DNA of 64,000 nucleotides from Plotosus lineatus (GCA_024760905.1 CM045737.1:9703226-9767225); one strand, 5' to 3'. Positions 1 to 11,152 are shown, counted from the stretch's first letter. The notes: generated by a model not told the origin, from the sequence alone. Numbers and translations are program-made.

Positions 1-243
1 TAGCTGACTGATAAGAAATTATTATTATATTTACATATGATTTTTTTATTTGTATGAATTTGTGAGTTATCAGGTTTATGCATAGGGCCACAGAATTTAA
101 CTGTACAGTACCACATATGTTGATTAAAAATTGTTTTAATCATCATATGTCGATGTATGTTTTATTAATTAATAGGGAATGCTTCTTTAGTTAAAAATTT
201 CCTCAAGAATCTCCTGAATAATCACTGCTGGAGAAACACTTAC

Positions 244-393
244 CCTGTTCTGATTTAAAAGCATCACAAAGAAAGATGCTCTCCTGCTGGATACTCAGCT
301 CTAGAGTCTTCCTCCCTTCACCAAAGTGCCGTAGATTTGTGAGGACAAATTTCCTCTGGTTTTTCCACAGGTATCCATTACTGAGAGCTACAC
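244..393 (-). CDS. CYP2-family cytochrome P450, coding exon 3
   Basis: The exon is exactly 150 nt, the usual CYP2 exon 3 length. Its first two bases complete the Gly codon split across intron 2. It encodes [20 protein letters not shown], then [18 protein letters not shown] and [10 protein letters not shown]. This contains the conserved helix C W-x-x-x-R motif (WKNQR), whose Trp and Arg contact a haem propionate. The donor is G|GTAAGT (243-242) and the acceptor is TTAAG. Exon 4 is not visible between 1 and 243, so the remaining exons lie beyond the left edge. Confidence 0.9.
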
Positions 394-530
394 CTTAATC
401 AGCATGACATAGCATGTATCAGTGTATTCAAATGAAACTACGTTAATAGGTGAATAAATAAAAATAATAATAAATACACACATACATACACACACATACA
501 CACACACAAACACATATATATATGTATACA

Positions 531-1572
531 CAGGGATCCCTCGCTATTTCGTGCTTCAATTCATGCAGCTTCGGTGCATCGCGTTTTTTTAAAAATATTT
601 ATCAAATTAAAAAATAAGGAAATTAAGGAAGAATAGGGGAAAAGTTAAGGAAAATGCCGCAATTTCAGGTGCTGCTCCTTTAAACATTTTCCCAGTAAAA
701 TCCAGCCAGTCAAGATGAATGTCAACTTTAGCACATGGCAGCTTGAACCAATCAACAGGAATGTCAACTTTAGCACATGGCACATTGAACCAATCAACAT
801 GAACATAAACAGAAGCACATGGCCAGAAACATCTTTAAATGTCTGAAGGTAATGAGCAGGAGAATCGGGTGAAAATACTCGTCATCACTTTCTGATTGGT
901 CCATATCTGGCTCATCGCTGCATTCATTCAGAGCATCTCATAGTTTTTCTGTAGCAGTTTCTAATGGTTAATAGGTTCTTGGACATTTACCAAGAGAACC
1001 CAGCAAAATATTTTCCTGTTTTTTAAAGCATGGCAGAACGATCACATGTGTTGTCACTGATAAACATTATAGACATTCCCCAGTGGCAGGGGGTCTTGAA
1101 CCACCATGTAAACTCACTTTTACAGGCAGTGAACGCCTCATTTTACGTTTACAGAGGTGATCAAATAAAATTGATAGGTTTGATCGACAATTTGATCGAC
1201 AATTTGATCGAAAAAAAGCTCCCAGTACACATGGGCCATTATTATTGGGGATTTAGCTCTGTTGGTAGAGCAGCCGCTTTATTCTCCGGAAGGTCAAAGT
1301 TCGAATCCTGCTGAATCATAGCATAAGATGGCAGTTGTTGCTTCCTGCCTGGTGTTCAACATCAAAGGATAGAACAAAGCAATAACTGGTGCTGCACAGT
1401 GGTGACAGGGGACCAGAGCACAAATCATATTCCATTGTATGTAATGTACTTTCACAATAAAGAGTTATCATTAGACATAAGATCAAAAAGACTGGGGAGG
1501 GGCTTATTGGAACAGGACGCTTATTACGATATATCTCTGTCCCGATTAACAGCGGAAAGCGAGGGTTCCCTG
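531..1572. mobile_element. Composite pogo/Tigger-like DNA element in CYP2 intron 2
   Basis: The ends are near-perfect inverted repeats: CAGGGATCCCTCGC at 531 and GCGAGGGTTCCCTG at 1559-1572, with TA-rich flanks. This resembles pogo/Tigger termini. The sequence after the left end recurs at 28110 and 49609, and an internal block (about 700-1240) recurs at about 46770-47240. No intact transposase frame is present. A tRNA-like sequence sits inside at about 1247. The whole unit lies in the second CYP2 intron, between exons 2 and 3. Confidence 0.6.
1247..1316 (+). repeat. Degraded tRNA-like sequence (tRNA pseudogene or SINE head)
   Basis: An A-box-like TAGCTCTGTTGG lies at 1254-1265 and a B-box GTTCGAATCC at 1299-1308, with normal tRNA spacing. 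The T-stem and acceptor stem do not pair well, so a functional tRNA is unlikely. Confidence 0.5.
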
Positions 1573-1667
1573 TGTGTATACATTTATATATATATATAAT
1601 ATTTGTCAGTTGGGGAAGTACATTCCCACCAGATAATAATAAATGTTATTGTTGTTGTTATACTTGC

Positions 1668-1830
1668 CAAGTCCCTTAAAGACTTTGTGAAAGAGTGGAA
1701 GAGTTGGGCGGTCTATAAAGCTGTCCAGCTGAGTAACAAGAGCCTCCTTCACCATTTTAGGTCCAGAGATAAATACAGTTTTCTCACTACCTAAACGCAG
1801 GCTAAAAATGTCTCCATACTTCTCAGCAAG
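1668..1830 (-). CDS. CYP2-family cytochrome P450, coding exon 2
   Basis: Translation from 1830 reads LAEKYGDIFSLRLGSEKTVF, then continues through SGPKMVKEALVTQLDSF and DRPTLPLFHKVFKG. This is the helix A and beta-1 region of CYP2 enzymes and joins exon 1 in frame after IDK. The exon is 163 nt, the usual CYP2 exon 2 length, and ends in phase 1. The acceptor is AAATAAAG with a weak pyrimidine tract. The donor is GCAAGT (G|GC, bases 1667-1666) rather than GT, so this intron must use the GC-AG class unless the base is a sequencing error or a damaging mutation. Confidence 0.9.
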
Positions 1831-2063
1831 CTTTATTTAAATACATATAATGAATACAAGAGTTAATGGGAGTAACACAATGAAAAATAATGATCCAAAA
1901 CTAAATGTTATAGATTTATAAGGAGTTTTTTGCTTCCTACATAAGTTAGTAATCAATACACGTGCAAAAGATATTCTATTCAAAACTTCTTAACTATTAA
2001 AAACTGACAGCATATAAACACAGAAAAAAAAAGTGTACCTTAAAAATGGATAATGTAGCTTAC

Positions 2064-2246
2064 CTTGTCTATTGTTTTGAAGTCAAGCCCATTGAAGATG
2101 TTTCCCAGAAATGGTAAGGGCCTTGGTCCTGGAGGAAAGTTAGATGGCTTTTTATTCCTGAGGATGTCAAGAAGTAGCAAGAAAACAAAAAATCCGATAA
2201 GTCCGCTCTTTAGGTCAAGGTAATTTACTAAGTATTGTAACAGCAT
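2064..2246 (-). CDS. CYP2-family cytochrome P450, coding exon 1 (gene continues left of the window)
   Basis: This is the first coding exon of a microsomal P450 monooxygenase, a haem enzyme anchored in the ER that oxidises fatty acids or xenobiotics using electrons from P450 reductase. The exon encodes 61 residues: a hydrophobic anchor (about residues 14-28, LIGFFVFLLLLDIL), a short basic stretch (NKKPSN), then the proline-rich hinge FPPGPRPLPFLGN typical of CYP2 enzymes. It ends in codon AAG at 2064, followed by a GTAAGC donor. The ATG at 2246 is chosen because it places the anchor directly at the N-terminus. Exons 2 and 3 follow on the minus strand at 1830-1668 and 393-244 in continuous phase, so this is an intron-bearing gene and not a retrocopy. 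The haem-binding exon lies outside the window. The closest groups I know are fish CYP2J/N/P/AD-like enzymes; I cannot assign the subfamily. No stop or frameshift is seen in the three exons. Confidence 0.9.
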
Positions 2247-2454
2247 TGCTGCAGTTCTTGTGGGGACTTTTGTGATAGGTAGGCTCCTGAGTGTAAAAGT
2301 TTGCTTGTTCTGTCTTTGTGTGATTTTTTTTTAGTGTTCGACCTTCAGCTGAACATAAGCAAAGCAAGTGATTATGTAACCCGAGCTAAATTCTTAGAAA
2401 GGCTTGAGGAAAAAATACTCCCCCCACTTCCTTTCCATGCTTCTACATCAAATT

Positions 2455-2456
<2 letters not shown>

Positions 2457-2522
<66 letters not shown>
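2457..2522. repeat. (CT)n microsatellite, about 33 units
   Basis: This is an uninterrupted CT run about 0.2 kb upstream of the CYP2 start codon on the gene's minus strand. It reads as (AG)n in the gene's orientation. Confidence 0.97.
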
Positions 2523-2526
<4 letters not shown>

Positions 2527-2529
2527 GTA

Positions 2530-3246
2530 AAACCACACACACAAGCCCCTTTATCAGGAACTCCACTGCAATATTAGGTAGAGCCTCCCCTTTTTTCACA
2601 GAATACTTTATGGCATGGACTCCACAAGTTGATATCATCATTAAGCTGAGACTCTGCTCTCTGTTTACATGATTGCATAACATAACAGCGGCCAGTGGTA
2701 TAGTAGTTAGGGTGTTTGGCTCATGATCAAGACGGCATGCATTCAAGTCCATCCCATCCTCAAGACATCCCATCCATGAGGAGTTGAACTCCTAGTCGCT
2801 TCATTCTCTGGAAACCAGGGATAAGCTCCAGCCTGTTCAACCAATACTTTGCGGATAAAAAGTCCAACAGACTTATCATAGGACATAATTGCTGCGGGTT
2901 TGCATTTATGTTGCAATACTGTTCTACTGGATTTTGACCTGAAAATGTATGAGACCTTTGTTCGGCACTGAACTCACGACTATGAACATGTATACAGTCT
3001 GTGACAATATCTATTTTTTTATACAGCCCACTGGTAAGTTGGGGGGGGCTACTATAGCTTTAAGAACTCTAGCAGAAAAATTGTGCAGATAAAATCCAGA
3101 ATAAAAATACTGCAGTCCAAACAGTGGTCTCAAAGTCCCAAAATGCAATGCAACGATATAATAAATGTGTTCCATTTGTACAAGAAATATCAATTGGTAC
3201 ACCTCCTGATCCCAGGAATCGATCCTGATAATCAGTTACAACATTT
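2530..3246. other. No recognisable gene
   Basis: This is unique-looking sequence upstream of the CYP2 gene. A tRNA-like SINE trace (TAGTTAGGGTGTTTGGCTC, about 2702) is the only thing I recognise. Short overlapping frames on the minus strand at 3011-3281 have no family signature. Confidence 0.4.
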
Positions 3247-3348
3247 TTTCTAATTACGGTCGCGGGGAGGCTGCCGCTCATGTCAACCGACTCTGGGTGA
3301 GGGTGGGGTACACCCTGGACAGCTCACCAGGCCATTACAGGTCCAATG
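3247..3348 (-). repeat. SINE 3'-tail fragment
   Basis: The stretch reads as the reverse complement of the SINE tail found across the window (GGTGAGCTGTCCAGGGTGTA, then the CAGCCTCCCCGCGACC region). It directly abuts an RTE fragment. Confidence 0.65.
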
Positions 3349-3354
3349 AACATC

Positions 3355-4075
3355 TTCTCCTTCTTTTCCTTTCGGCTTTTCCCTTCAGGGGTCACCACAG
3401 CAAACTATCTGCCTCCATCTCACCCTATCCTCTGCATCTTCTACACTTACTCCAACTACCTTCATGTCCTAATTCATCACATCCATAAATCTTCTCTTTG
3501 GTCTTCTTCACGGCCTTCTGCCTGGTAGTTCCATCCTCAAGATCCTACTACCTATATACTCACTATCCCTCCTCTGTACATGTCCAAACCATCTCACTCT
3601 AGCCTCTCTGACTTTGGAGATACCTTGCTATCACACATCACACCGGACACTTTTCTCCAACCATTCCAACCTGCCTGCACACGCTTCGTCACCTCTTTTC
3701 CACACTCTCCACTGCTCTGGAATGTTGAGCCCAAGTACTTAAAATCCTCCACCTTCCTCATCTCTGCTCCCTGTAACCTCACCGTTCCTGTTGGGTCCTT
3801 GTCGTTCACACACATGTATTCTGTTTTACTGAGGCTAACCTTCATTCCTCTCCTTTCCAGGACATACCTCCACCTCTCTAGATTTTCCTGCACTTGTTCT
3901 CTGCTGTCACTACAGATCACAATGTCATCTGCAAACATCATAGTCCATGGAGGTTCTTGTCTAACCTCGTTTTTCAGCCTGTCCATCACCATAGCAAACA
4001 AGAAAGGGATCAGAGCTGACCCTTGATGCAGTCCCACCTCCACCTTGAACTCTTCTGTCACACCGACAGCTCACC
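3355..4075 (-). mobile_element. RTE-clade LINE fragment (reverse transcriptase 3' part), minus strand
   Basis: The minus strand encodes the YxDD-equivalent MMFADDIVIC, LHQGSALIPFLFAMVMD and the C-terminal FKYLGST region of the same RTE family as the copy at 10014-13179. The (GAA)n-type 3' end lies at about 3355. Part of the C-terminal region is missing between about 3595 and 3620, and the frame is closed by stops. It is a dead, 5'-truncated copy. Confidence 0.85.
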
Positions 4076-4210
4076 ACCCCTCGAAACAGATCTGTAGTGA
4101 TAAATGGAGTTTCAATAGAAAGTCTTTGTCCTGTCCTTTTATTTTTATTGTTATTTGCTCTACCAAAAAGTATTGAGCACTCTCCTACGGAAGGATCTAC
4201 TCAGAAAATC

Positions 4211-4220
4211 CTATATATAT

Positions 4221-4280
<60 letters not shown>
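4211..4280. repeat. (AT)n microsatellite
   Basis: Nearly pure AT dinucleotide run bordering a SINE at its right. Confidence 0.95.
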
Positions 4281-4285
<5 letters not shown>

Positions 4286-4577
4286 TTTCATCTCATTTCA
4301 TTTTCTGTACTGCTTAATCCTAATTAGGGTCACGAGGAGGCTGGCGCCCATCTTAGCCGACTGTGGGGTACACCATGGATAGCTCGCCAGACCACCACAG
4401 TGCCAATACTCACACTTAGAGGCAATTTGGAACATCCAATTAACCTATTGTGCATGTTTTTGGACTGTGGGAGGAAACCCACGCAAGCACAGACAGAACA
4501 TGCAGACTCCCCACAAAAACCCCCGAACTGGGAATCGAACCCAGGACCTTCTTGCTGTGAAGCAGACATACATAATG
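4281..4577 (-). mobile_element. tRNA-derived SINE, family 2, minus strand
   Basis: On the minus strand it starts with a tRNA-like head (B-box GGTTCGATTCCCA at about 4537-4549). It then has the body with GGGTTTCCTCCCACAGTCC, and ends with the same 3' tail as SINE family 1 (CCTAATTAGGATTAAGCAGT) next to (AT)n. Confidence 0.75.
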
Positions 4578-4641
4578 TTTGTTTATCAATTTTTCATACA
4601 GTGCATGTACAATGCCTACACATGAATAAATAAATAAATAA

Positions 4642-4648
<7 letters not shown>

Positions 4649-4731
<83 letters not shown>
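4649..4731. repeat. (TA)n microsatellite
   Basis: Uninterrupted TA run followed by a short CACACCC stretch. Apparent YIYIYI reading frames here are repeat artefacts. Confidence 0.97.
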
Positions 4732-4734
<3 letters not shown>

Positions 4735-4735
<1 letters not shown>

Positions 4736-5795
4736 CCACCAAACACACACTTATTTATACTTATTTATTTATACATGTGTAGCCATTGCACATGCACTGT
4801 ATGAAATATTGATGAATATTTATGTAAACCACATTGCACATAATGACCAAAAGAAAAAAATAAACTTGAAATTCTCTTGACATGGACAGAATATACAAAA
4901 TAATTGCAAAAAATAAATAAATCCTGATGTAAAAGCAAAGTACCTAAAAAAAAAAATAAAAAGGATGGGGTGTTTTTGTCCTGAAACTGCTATTGCAATA
5001 AAAACACTTACCATATACATTAGCATAAGACAGGAATGAATTCCATAAAGAAATGATTTTTTCCTGTGGAGGTATTATGTTTGGTTTTGCATGACCATGT
5101 CTTTTGTTGAAGTGAGTGATTGTTATTCATATACCGCATGAGCCCTTTAATTATCCTTCTTGTCCTATGGGACATATCACTGAGGAGGAATCTGCTGTCT
5201 CTTTATTAGTGTATTAATATTGGTGGGGACCCATGCGACTGACCGCCATACCTGAGCCACATTTGTCCTGCTTCAAGGGGCATGTGGGGTGTCGGCTGGT
5301 TGAATATGCATGGGCTGATATGGCCCAGTCCCCAAGAGCCTTGTGCCATGACAGCTTGATGGACGAACAGGCCTGGCATTATCTGGGGGTAGATTTTTTG
5401 GGAACAAAGAAAAGCTTTCTCTAGTACCCCCGTCTTTAACACGGATAAGGAAGGTCCCATGCGAATGAGAGACATACCAGCACTGGCGACGGAGTTCCAA
5501 CGCCTAGGGAAGGAATCCCTTGACCCGCCATGAGTCCTGCAGAAGTGAGGCGAATCTTAGATTAACTCAGGTTAGTTAGCTCAGAACAAGGTTTCAGAAG
5601 GTGTTCGAGTCAAGAGGAAGTGTGTCGCGGACGAGAGGTTAAGTGCTTTAGATTACAGAGCAACTCATAGGGCTGTACAGTGGTGTAATATTTAGAACGT
5701 CCATCTCACATTAAAAAAGTCCTTGGGTTGAATCCCAGGTTTGCATGTTTCTGTGGTGCGCGGACATTTGCTCACAGGACAAATGCTCACAACCA
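4735..5795. other. Gene-poor stretch; no family recognised
   Basis: This is A/T-rich sequence. At 5206-5500 both strands stay open for 60-90 codons without any family motif. A degraded family-2 SINE head (TTGGGTTGAATCCCAG, about 5725) lies just before an RTE copy. Confidence 0.4.
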
Positions 5796-7050
5796 ACAAC
5801 AGTGCTCTTTCTTGGCATGAAACCAAACTGTTGTTCACAAATGCTAACCTCTGCCCTTAGTCTAGCTTCCACTATTCTTTCCCATAACTTCATCGTATGG
5901 CTCATCAACTTTATTCCTCTGTAGTTGCCACAACTCTGTGCATCTCCCTTGTTCTTAAAAATGGGCACCAGCACACTTCTCCTCCATTCCTCCAGCATCT
6001 GCTCACTCTCTAAGACCTTGTTGAATGTTCTTGTCAGAAAATCTACTGCTACCTCTCCTAGGCCCTTCCATACCTCCACCGGTATGTCATCAGGACCAAC
6101 TGCTTTTTCACTCTTCATCCTCTTCAATGCCCTCCTCACTTCTTCCTGACTAATCTTTGCTACTTCCTGGTCCTCAACACTCATCTCTTCTACTTTTTCT
6201 CTCTCTCATTTTCCTCATTCACCAGCTCTTCAAAGTACTCTTTCCATCTTCCCAGCACACTTCTGTCATCAGTTAATACATTTCCCACCCTGTCCTTAAT
6301 CACTCTGACTTGCTGCACCTCTTCTTTTGTATACACTCCTGCACTTCCTCATTCCACCACCAAGTCTCCTTATCTACTGTCCTTCCAGAGGACAAACCAA
6401 GTACTCTCCTATCTGTCTCCCTGATCACATTAGCTGTAGTTGTCCAGTCATCTGGAAGCACTTCCTGACCACCCAAAGCCTGTTTCAACTCCTCCTTGAA
6501 GACAACACACTTCCTTTTTCAGCTTCCACCACTTTGTCTTCTGCTCTGCCTTTGCCTTCTTCTCCTTTCTTACCATCAGCATCATCCTGCACACCACCAT
6601 CCTACACTGTTTGGCAACACTCTCACCCACTACTAGTTTGCAGTCATTGACTTCCTTCAAATTACATCGCCTACACAAGATGTAGTCTACCTGTGTGCTC
6701 CTACCTCCACCTTCATAAGTCACCCCATGCTCCTGTCTCTTCTGGAAGAAAGTATTCACCACGGCCATTCCATCCTTTTCACAAAATCTATCAACATCTG
6801 TCCTTCTGTGTTCTTATCCTGGGTACCAAACCTGCCCATCACTTCCTCGTCCCCTCTGTTTCCTGCACCAACATGTCCATTGAAGTCTGCACAAATGACC
6901 ACTCTTTCACCTCTGGGGGTATTCTGCATCGCTTCATCTAACTCACTCGATAATCTCTCCTTCTCCTCTAGCTCACATCCTGCCTGTGGGGCATAAGCAC
7001 TAACAACATTGAACATCACACCTTCAATTTTTAACTTGAGGCTCATCACA

Positions 7051-7262
7051 GGGCAGTGGTGGTCTAGTGGTATCGGGCGCTGGATCGCTGGTCCAATGGT
7101 TGGGGGTTCGATTCCTACTCTCCAGAAGGTTGTCACTGTCCTCCCCAGTGCAGCTAACTGGGTAATCAAAGGCCGGCCATGTCTCTCACTGTCTATGGTG
7201 TGAGGCATGTAAAAGAACCATTGCTGACTTTCGACAAGAGTAGCTGCAAAGCCGTCAGAGTG
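7051..7262 (+). mobile_element. tRNA-derived SINE, family 1, inserted in an RTE LINE
   Basis: It begins GGGCAGTGGTGGTCTAGTGG with A-box, has B-box GGTTCGATTCC at 7107-7117, and carries the family body CAAAGGCCGGCCATGTCTCT. The 3' tail is missing. Comparison with intact RTE copies shows it interrupts the sequence between ATGAGCCTCAAG and GAAAAGAGTG (minus sense). Confidence 0.8.
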
Positions 7263-7821
7263 TCCACTGCCCACTGAGACTTGTCACTCTTTTCACTTCT
7301 AGAACATTCCTGACAACCCCCCCCCCCCCCTTCAAGATGACTCTTACTCCATTTCTCTTCCCATCCACACCATGATAAAACAGCTTCAACCCTGCTCCTA
7401 AGCTTCAGCCTTGCCACCTTTCCACCTGGTCTCCTGGACAGACAGTATGTCCACCTTCCTCCTTTTCATCATGTCAGCCAGCTCTCTACATTTTCCTGTC
7501 ATAGTTCCAACATTCAAAGTTCCTACTCTCAGTCCTAGACTCATGCTTTTCCTCTTCTCTCTCTGCCTACAGACACGCCTCTCCTTCTTCAACCTCTCCT
7601 TCTTCGACCAACAGTAGTCCAATTTCCACCAGCACCCTGTTGGTTAACAGCACTGATGGCGGTTGTTGTTAACCCAGGCCTCGACCGATCCGGTATGAAA
7701 TTTGTCTTTATGGTTTGCATTTTGCATTCAGGCAAAAGTTTTACGCCGGATGCCCTTTGTGTCACAACCCTCTGCATTTATCCTGGCTTGGGACTGGCGT
7801 GAGGGCGGACACTCGTTTGTG

Positions 7822-7842
7822 CCCCCCCCCCCCCCCCCCCCC
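7822..7842. repeat. Expanded C run in the RTE 5' UTR
   Basis: The equivalent site in the RTE copy at 10014 holds only seven G (plus strand), so this run grew inside the element. Confidence 0.9.
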
Positions 7843-7859
7843 TCACGGCTGCATTGTCC

Positions 7860-8639
7860 AATGAACATCTGATAATTAATATTTACATATTTACTGCTGC
7901 CACAAAATTGAGTCTTGCTGGAGATATTGAATTCACTGGCATTTTTTGTCAGTGTGTCTGTGAACAAAATCCTGACAAGATCTATGTGTATGTTAAGATC
8001 AAAGGACATCAGATGAAGACCAAAAAGTTTAGGAGATGAAGACTTATATTTTTTGAAACAAGTGCCAATAGACATATTTTTATTATGGAACACTAATAGG
8101 AACCCATATGTCCAAAACGTCCATCTGTAAAACATTAGGGAAAAAAGTACAAAGACTTCTTATGTATCCCATCTGGCTTGGGAATGCCTCAAGAAGAGGG
8201 ATGACTTGGTTTCCTTCTTGGACCAGTTGCCTTCATGATCTGACCTCAGATAGATGGAAGAAAATGTAATGATGCATAGATGAAACTGTGAATAATCAGA
8301 CCAGTCCACCATTGCTCCATGGCCTAGTTTTGATGGTTACATACCCATTATAGACACTTTAAGTGGTGGACAAGGGTCAGTCATGTGCTCTCTGACTGGT
8401 CTGCAACTATGCAGCTTTATAGGAAGCAGTTTGCAAGTCAGTGTGTGTTCTAACTCCTGTCTACCATATCCAGAATTAAATTTTTAAACAATTCAAGCAC
8501 TTTTGTGGGTTCAGACTGTCAGACGTGTGGATAGAACCCAGGTTGCCTAGGTGTTAAGCAAAGGCTTTTCCCACAGAACTACCAAAAGATGGGAGAAGAC
8601 TCAAATGCACAGTAACTTAAGCATAATGGATGTGTTTAC

Positions 8640-8640
<1 letters not shown>
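7860..8640. other. No recognisable gene or repeat
   Basis: Unique-looking sequence. The only long frames are antisense extensions of the LINE border. No motif was recognised. Confidence 0.4.
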
Positions 8641-8642
<2 letters not shown>

Positions 8643-8682
<40 letters not shown>

Positions 8683-8694
8683 ACACACACACAC
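8643..8694. repeat. (CA)n microsatellite
   Basis: CA dinucleotide run with one TA interruption. The HTHTHT frames across it are artefacts. Confidence 0.97.
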
Positions 8695-9344
8695 AAATCC
8701 CAAATCCACAAAAAACATGAAGATCAAAAATGGGGAGACAACTACAGAAGCCAGGCAAGCAATTCCAATCCAGTCAAAACTCAGAAATTTAAAAAATGCC
8801 AAAGACACATACACAAAAAAAACAATCACAGAACAGGAAAACAGGTTTAAAGGGACAATCCAAAAAGAATTAACCGTTAAACAAGTCAGGGATGTACATA
8901 ACAGACAATTCAAGGAATGCGGAGAGAACAGTAAGCCTTGAGAGACACCAAGGAATCATGAAGACGTGAGTTATATACACTGAGTTATCAAGGCATATGA
9001 GAGAAACAGTAGGTGACAAGAGGGCAGAGCCAACATAACAAGGAATCTATGGTGACCTCTGGTGGTTATAATACACCAATCCACAACAGGTCCTGTTCTC
9101 AGGACATTTATTACATTGGAAGTCCCTTATGAGGTGCTTGTCCAGGATGTCTCGAGCAGGAACTCAGAAGAATTCCTCGGGTCCATATTGCTCCCAGTCC
9201 ACCTGAGCAAACCCGGTGGGAGTCCAGCAGGTGAAGAACTGAGAAAACAGATTGGCCATTGCTGATCCGAAGAGGTGAGAATCGCTCATAACTGGGACAC
9301 ATGGAATATGGAGTTGCTTTTCATGGAACGGGGCAGCTGTCAAT
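8695..9344. other. Unassigned sequence between (CA)n and Tc1
   Basis: No supported gene. The 9062-9302 stretch is open on both strands for about 65 codons without a family signature. Confidence 0.35.
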
Positions 9345-10013
9345 CTAGTTGAGCTGGAACCAAGATGTTGCCCGTTTACTGTTGTGTTTGAGATCGTGGT
9401 TTGTTTGGAACACCCATTTCAAGGGCATTTCCTCCTCAGCATAAGGCAGCCCAACCTCTTCAAGCATTCTGAAGTACCCTTGGATGTGATAAATAGGCCC
9501 GACACTGTAGTATGAGAAACATCCCCATATCATGGTGCTTGCGCCACCAGCCTTCACTGTCATCACCGTGTACTGTGGCCTAGATTCAGTGTTTGGGGAT
9601 CACCTAGGGGGCAACTAGATCCAAAAGGAACAATGTTAATTTCATCCATCCACAAAATGTTGAGCTCTTTCTCTCTTTAGGCCAGTCAATGTGCTCTTTA
9701 GCAAATTATAACCTCTTCATCATGTCATTTTTTTTCAGCAGTGGGACTTTGTGGGGGCTTCTTGCCGATAGCTCACTTCACATAGGCGTCCTGTTACAAT
9801 TAGAAGATGCCTATCCTTCAGGTTTTAGTTGCCATTTCAAAACATTTGGAATCATTTTACATGAGCAGCCTCTCATATTCTACACTTCTTTTTATGTTTT
9901 CACCTCTACAATCACCTTTTTAATCAATGTAAACTGTTCTTCTAATCAGTGTCTGGAACGACCCATTTTCCTCAGACTTAGGGATTAAAAAAATTCTATA
10001 CAGTAACCAGCAT
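9345..10013 (-). mobile_element. Tc1-like transposon, left portion (split by an RTE insertion)
   Basis: On the minus strand it encodes the Tc1 transposase catalytic core (GGASTMIWGCFSYYSVGPIY, LPYAEEEMPLKWVFQTNHD). The second catalytic Asp falls at the TNHD site where the family has QDND. Further codons up to 9960 are degraded. The element resumes at 13194 after the RTE LINE. The sequence is full of frameshifts and non-coding. Confidence 0.8.
10000..10013. repeat. Target-site duplication, left copy
   Basis: ACAGTAACCAGCAT is identical to 13180-13193 and brackets the RTE LINE exactly. Confidence 0.92.
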
Positions 10014-10135
10014 AATGCAGCCATGAGGTGGGGGGGCACTAACCAGTGTCTCTCCCCCTCATGCCGGTCCCAAGCCCGGAGAAATGCAGAGGGTTGTGTC
10101 AGGAAGGGCATCCGACGTAAAACCAATGCCAATTA

Positions 10136-11152
10136 TTGATGATGCAAATCAAAAGTATTACCTCCATACCGGATCGGTCGAGGCCCGGGTTAACAACGAC
10201 CGCCATCAGTGCTGTCAATCAACAGGGTGCTGATGGAAATTGGACTACTGTTGGTCGAAGACGTCGAAGAAGGAGAGGTGGGAGGCGTGTCCGTAGGCAG
10301 AGAGAGAAGAGGAAAGGCATGAGTCTAGGACTGAGAGTGGGGACTTTGAATGTTGGAACTATGCACAGAAAAGGTAGAGAGCTGGTTGACATGATGCAGA
10401 GGAGGAAGGTGGACATACTGTGTGTTCAGGAGACCAGGTGGAAAGGTAGCAAAGCTAAAAGCTTAGGAGCAGGGTTTAAGCTATTTTATCACGGTGTGGA
10501 TGGGAAGAGAAATGGAGTCGGAGTCATCTTGAAGGAGGAGTTTGTCAGGAATGTTCTAAAAGTGAAAAGAGTGTCAGACAGAGTGATGAATCTCAAGTTA
10601 GAAATTGAAGGTGTAATGCTCAATGTTGTTAGTGCTTATGCCCCACAGGCAGGATGTGAACCAGAAGAGAAGGAGAGATTCTGGAGTGACTTAGATGAAG
10701 TGATGCAGAGTACCCCCAGAGGTGAAAGAGTGGTCATAGGTGCAGACTTCAATGGACATGTTGGGGCAGGCAACAGAGGGGACGAGGAAGTGATGGGCAG
10801 GTTTGGTATCCAGGACAGGAACACAGAAGGACAGATGTTGATAGATTTTGCAAAAAGGATGGAAATGGCTGTGGTGAATACTTTCTTTGAGAAGAAACAG
10901 GAGCATAGGGTGACTTATGAAAGCGGAGGTAGGCGCACACAGGTAGACTACATCTTGTGTAGGCGATGTAATTTGAAGGAAGTCAGTGACTGCAAAGTCA
11001 TCGTGGGTGAGAGTGTTGCCAAACAGCATAGGATGGTGGTGTGCAGGATGACTCTGATGGTGAGAAAGGTGAAAGAGGCAAAGGCAGAGCAGAAGACAAA
11101 GAGGTGGAAGCTGAAAAGGAAGAGTGTCGTGTTGTCTTCAAGGAGGAGTTGA
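10136..11152 (+). pseudogene. RTE LINE ORF, endonuclease segment (frameshifted at its 3' end)
   Basis: This frame encodes the apurinic-endonuclease-like domain that nicks target DNA. Motifs appear in order: RVGTLNVGTM (about residue 66), VQETRWKGSK with the catalytic Glu (about 97), SAYAPQAG, VVIGADFNGHVGAGN with the Asp-x-Asn pair (about 201), and RTQVDYILCRRC (about 270). The usual terminal SDH appears as QHR. The frame ends early at 11152 because one A is missing from the A run at 11114-11117, compared with the copy at 32878 (CTGAAAAAGG). The translation then continues in the next frame from about 11041. Confidence 0.88.

Larger units (their letters stand above)
5800..7853 (-). mobile_element. 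RTE-clade LINE, 3'-truncated copy, minus strand
   Basis: Reading 7853 down to 5800, the 5' end (TGCAGCCGTGAGG) is followed by an endonuclease region (RVGTLNVGTM, VQETRWKGG, ICADFNGHVGAGN, STQVDYILCRRC) and then the N-terminal half of the reverse transcriptase (VGPDDIPVEVWKGLG, NYRGIKLMSHTMKLWERI). It stops after EQQFGFMPRKST. Several frameshifts separate the pieces. A SINE at 7051-7262 interrupts the endonuclease. The 3' half with the FADD motif is absent, so the copy is inactive. Confidence 0.88.

Noticed and set aside
1247..1316. Functional tRNA gene
   Set aside because: A- and B-boxes exist but acceptor and T stems do not pair.
4155..4748. Frames of 75-102 codons with YIYIYI repeats
   Set aside because: They are translations of (TA)n; the same applies at 13676, 37058, 38955 and 61211.
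5206..5500. Overlapping open frames on both strands as a gene
   Set aside because: No domain, no splice or start context and no similarity I recognise; chance openness.
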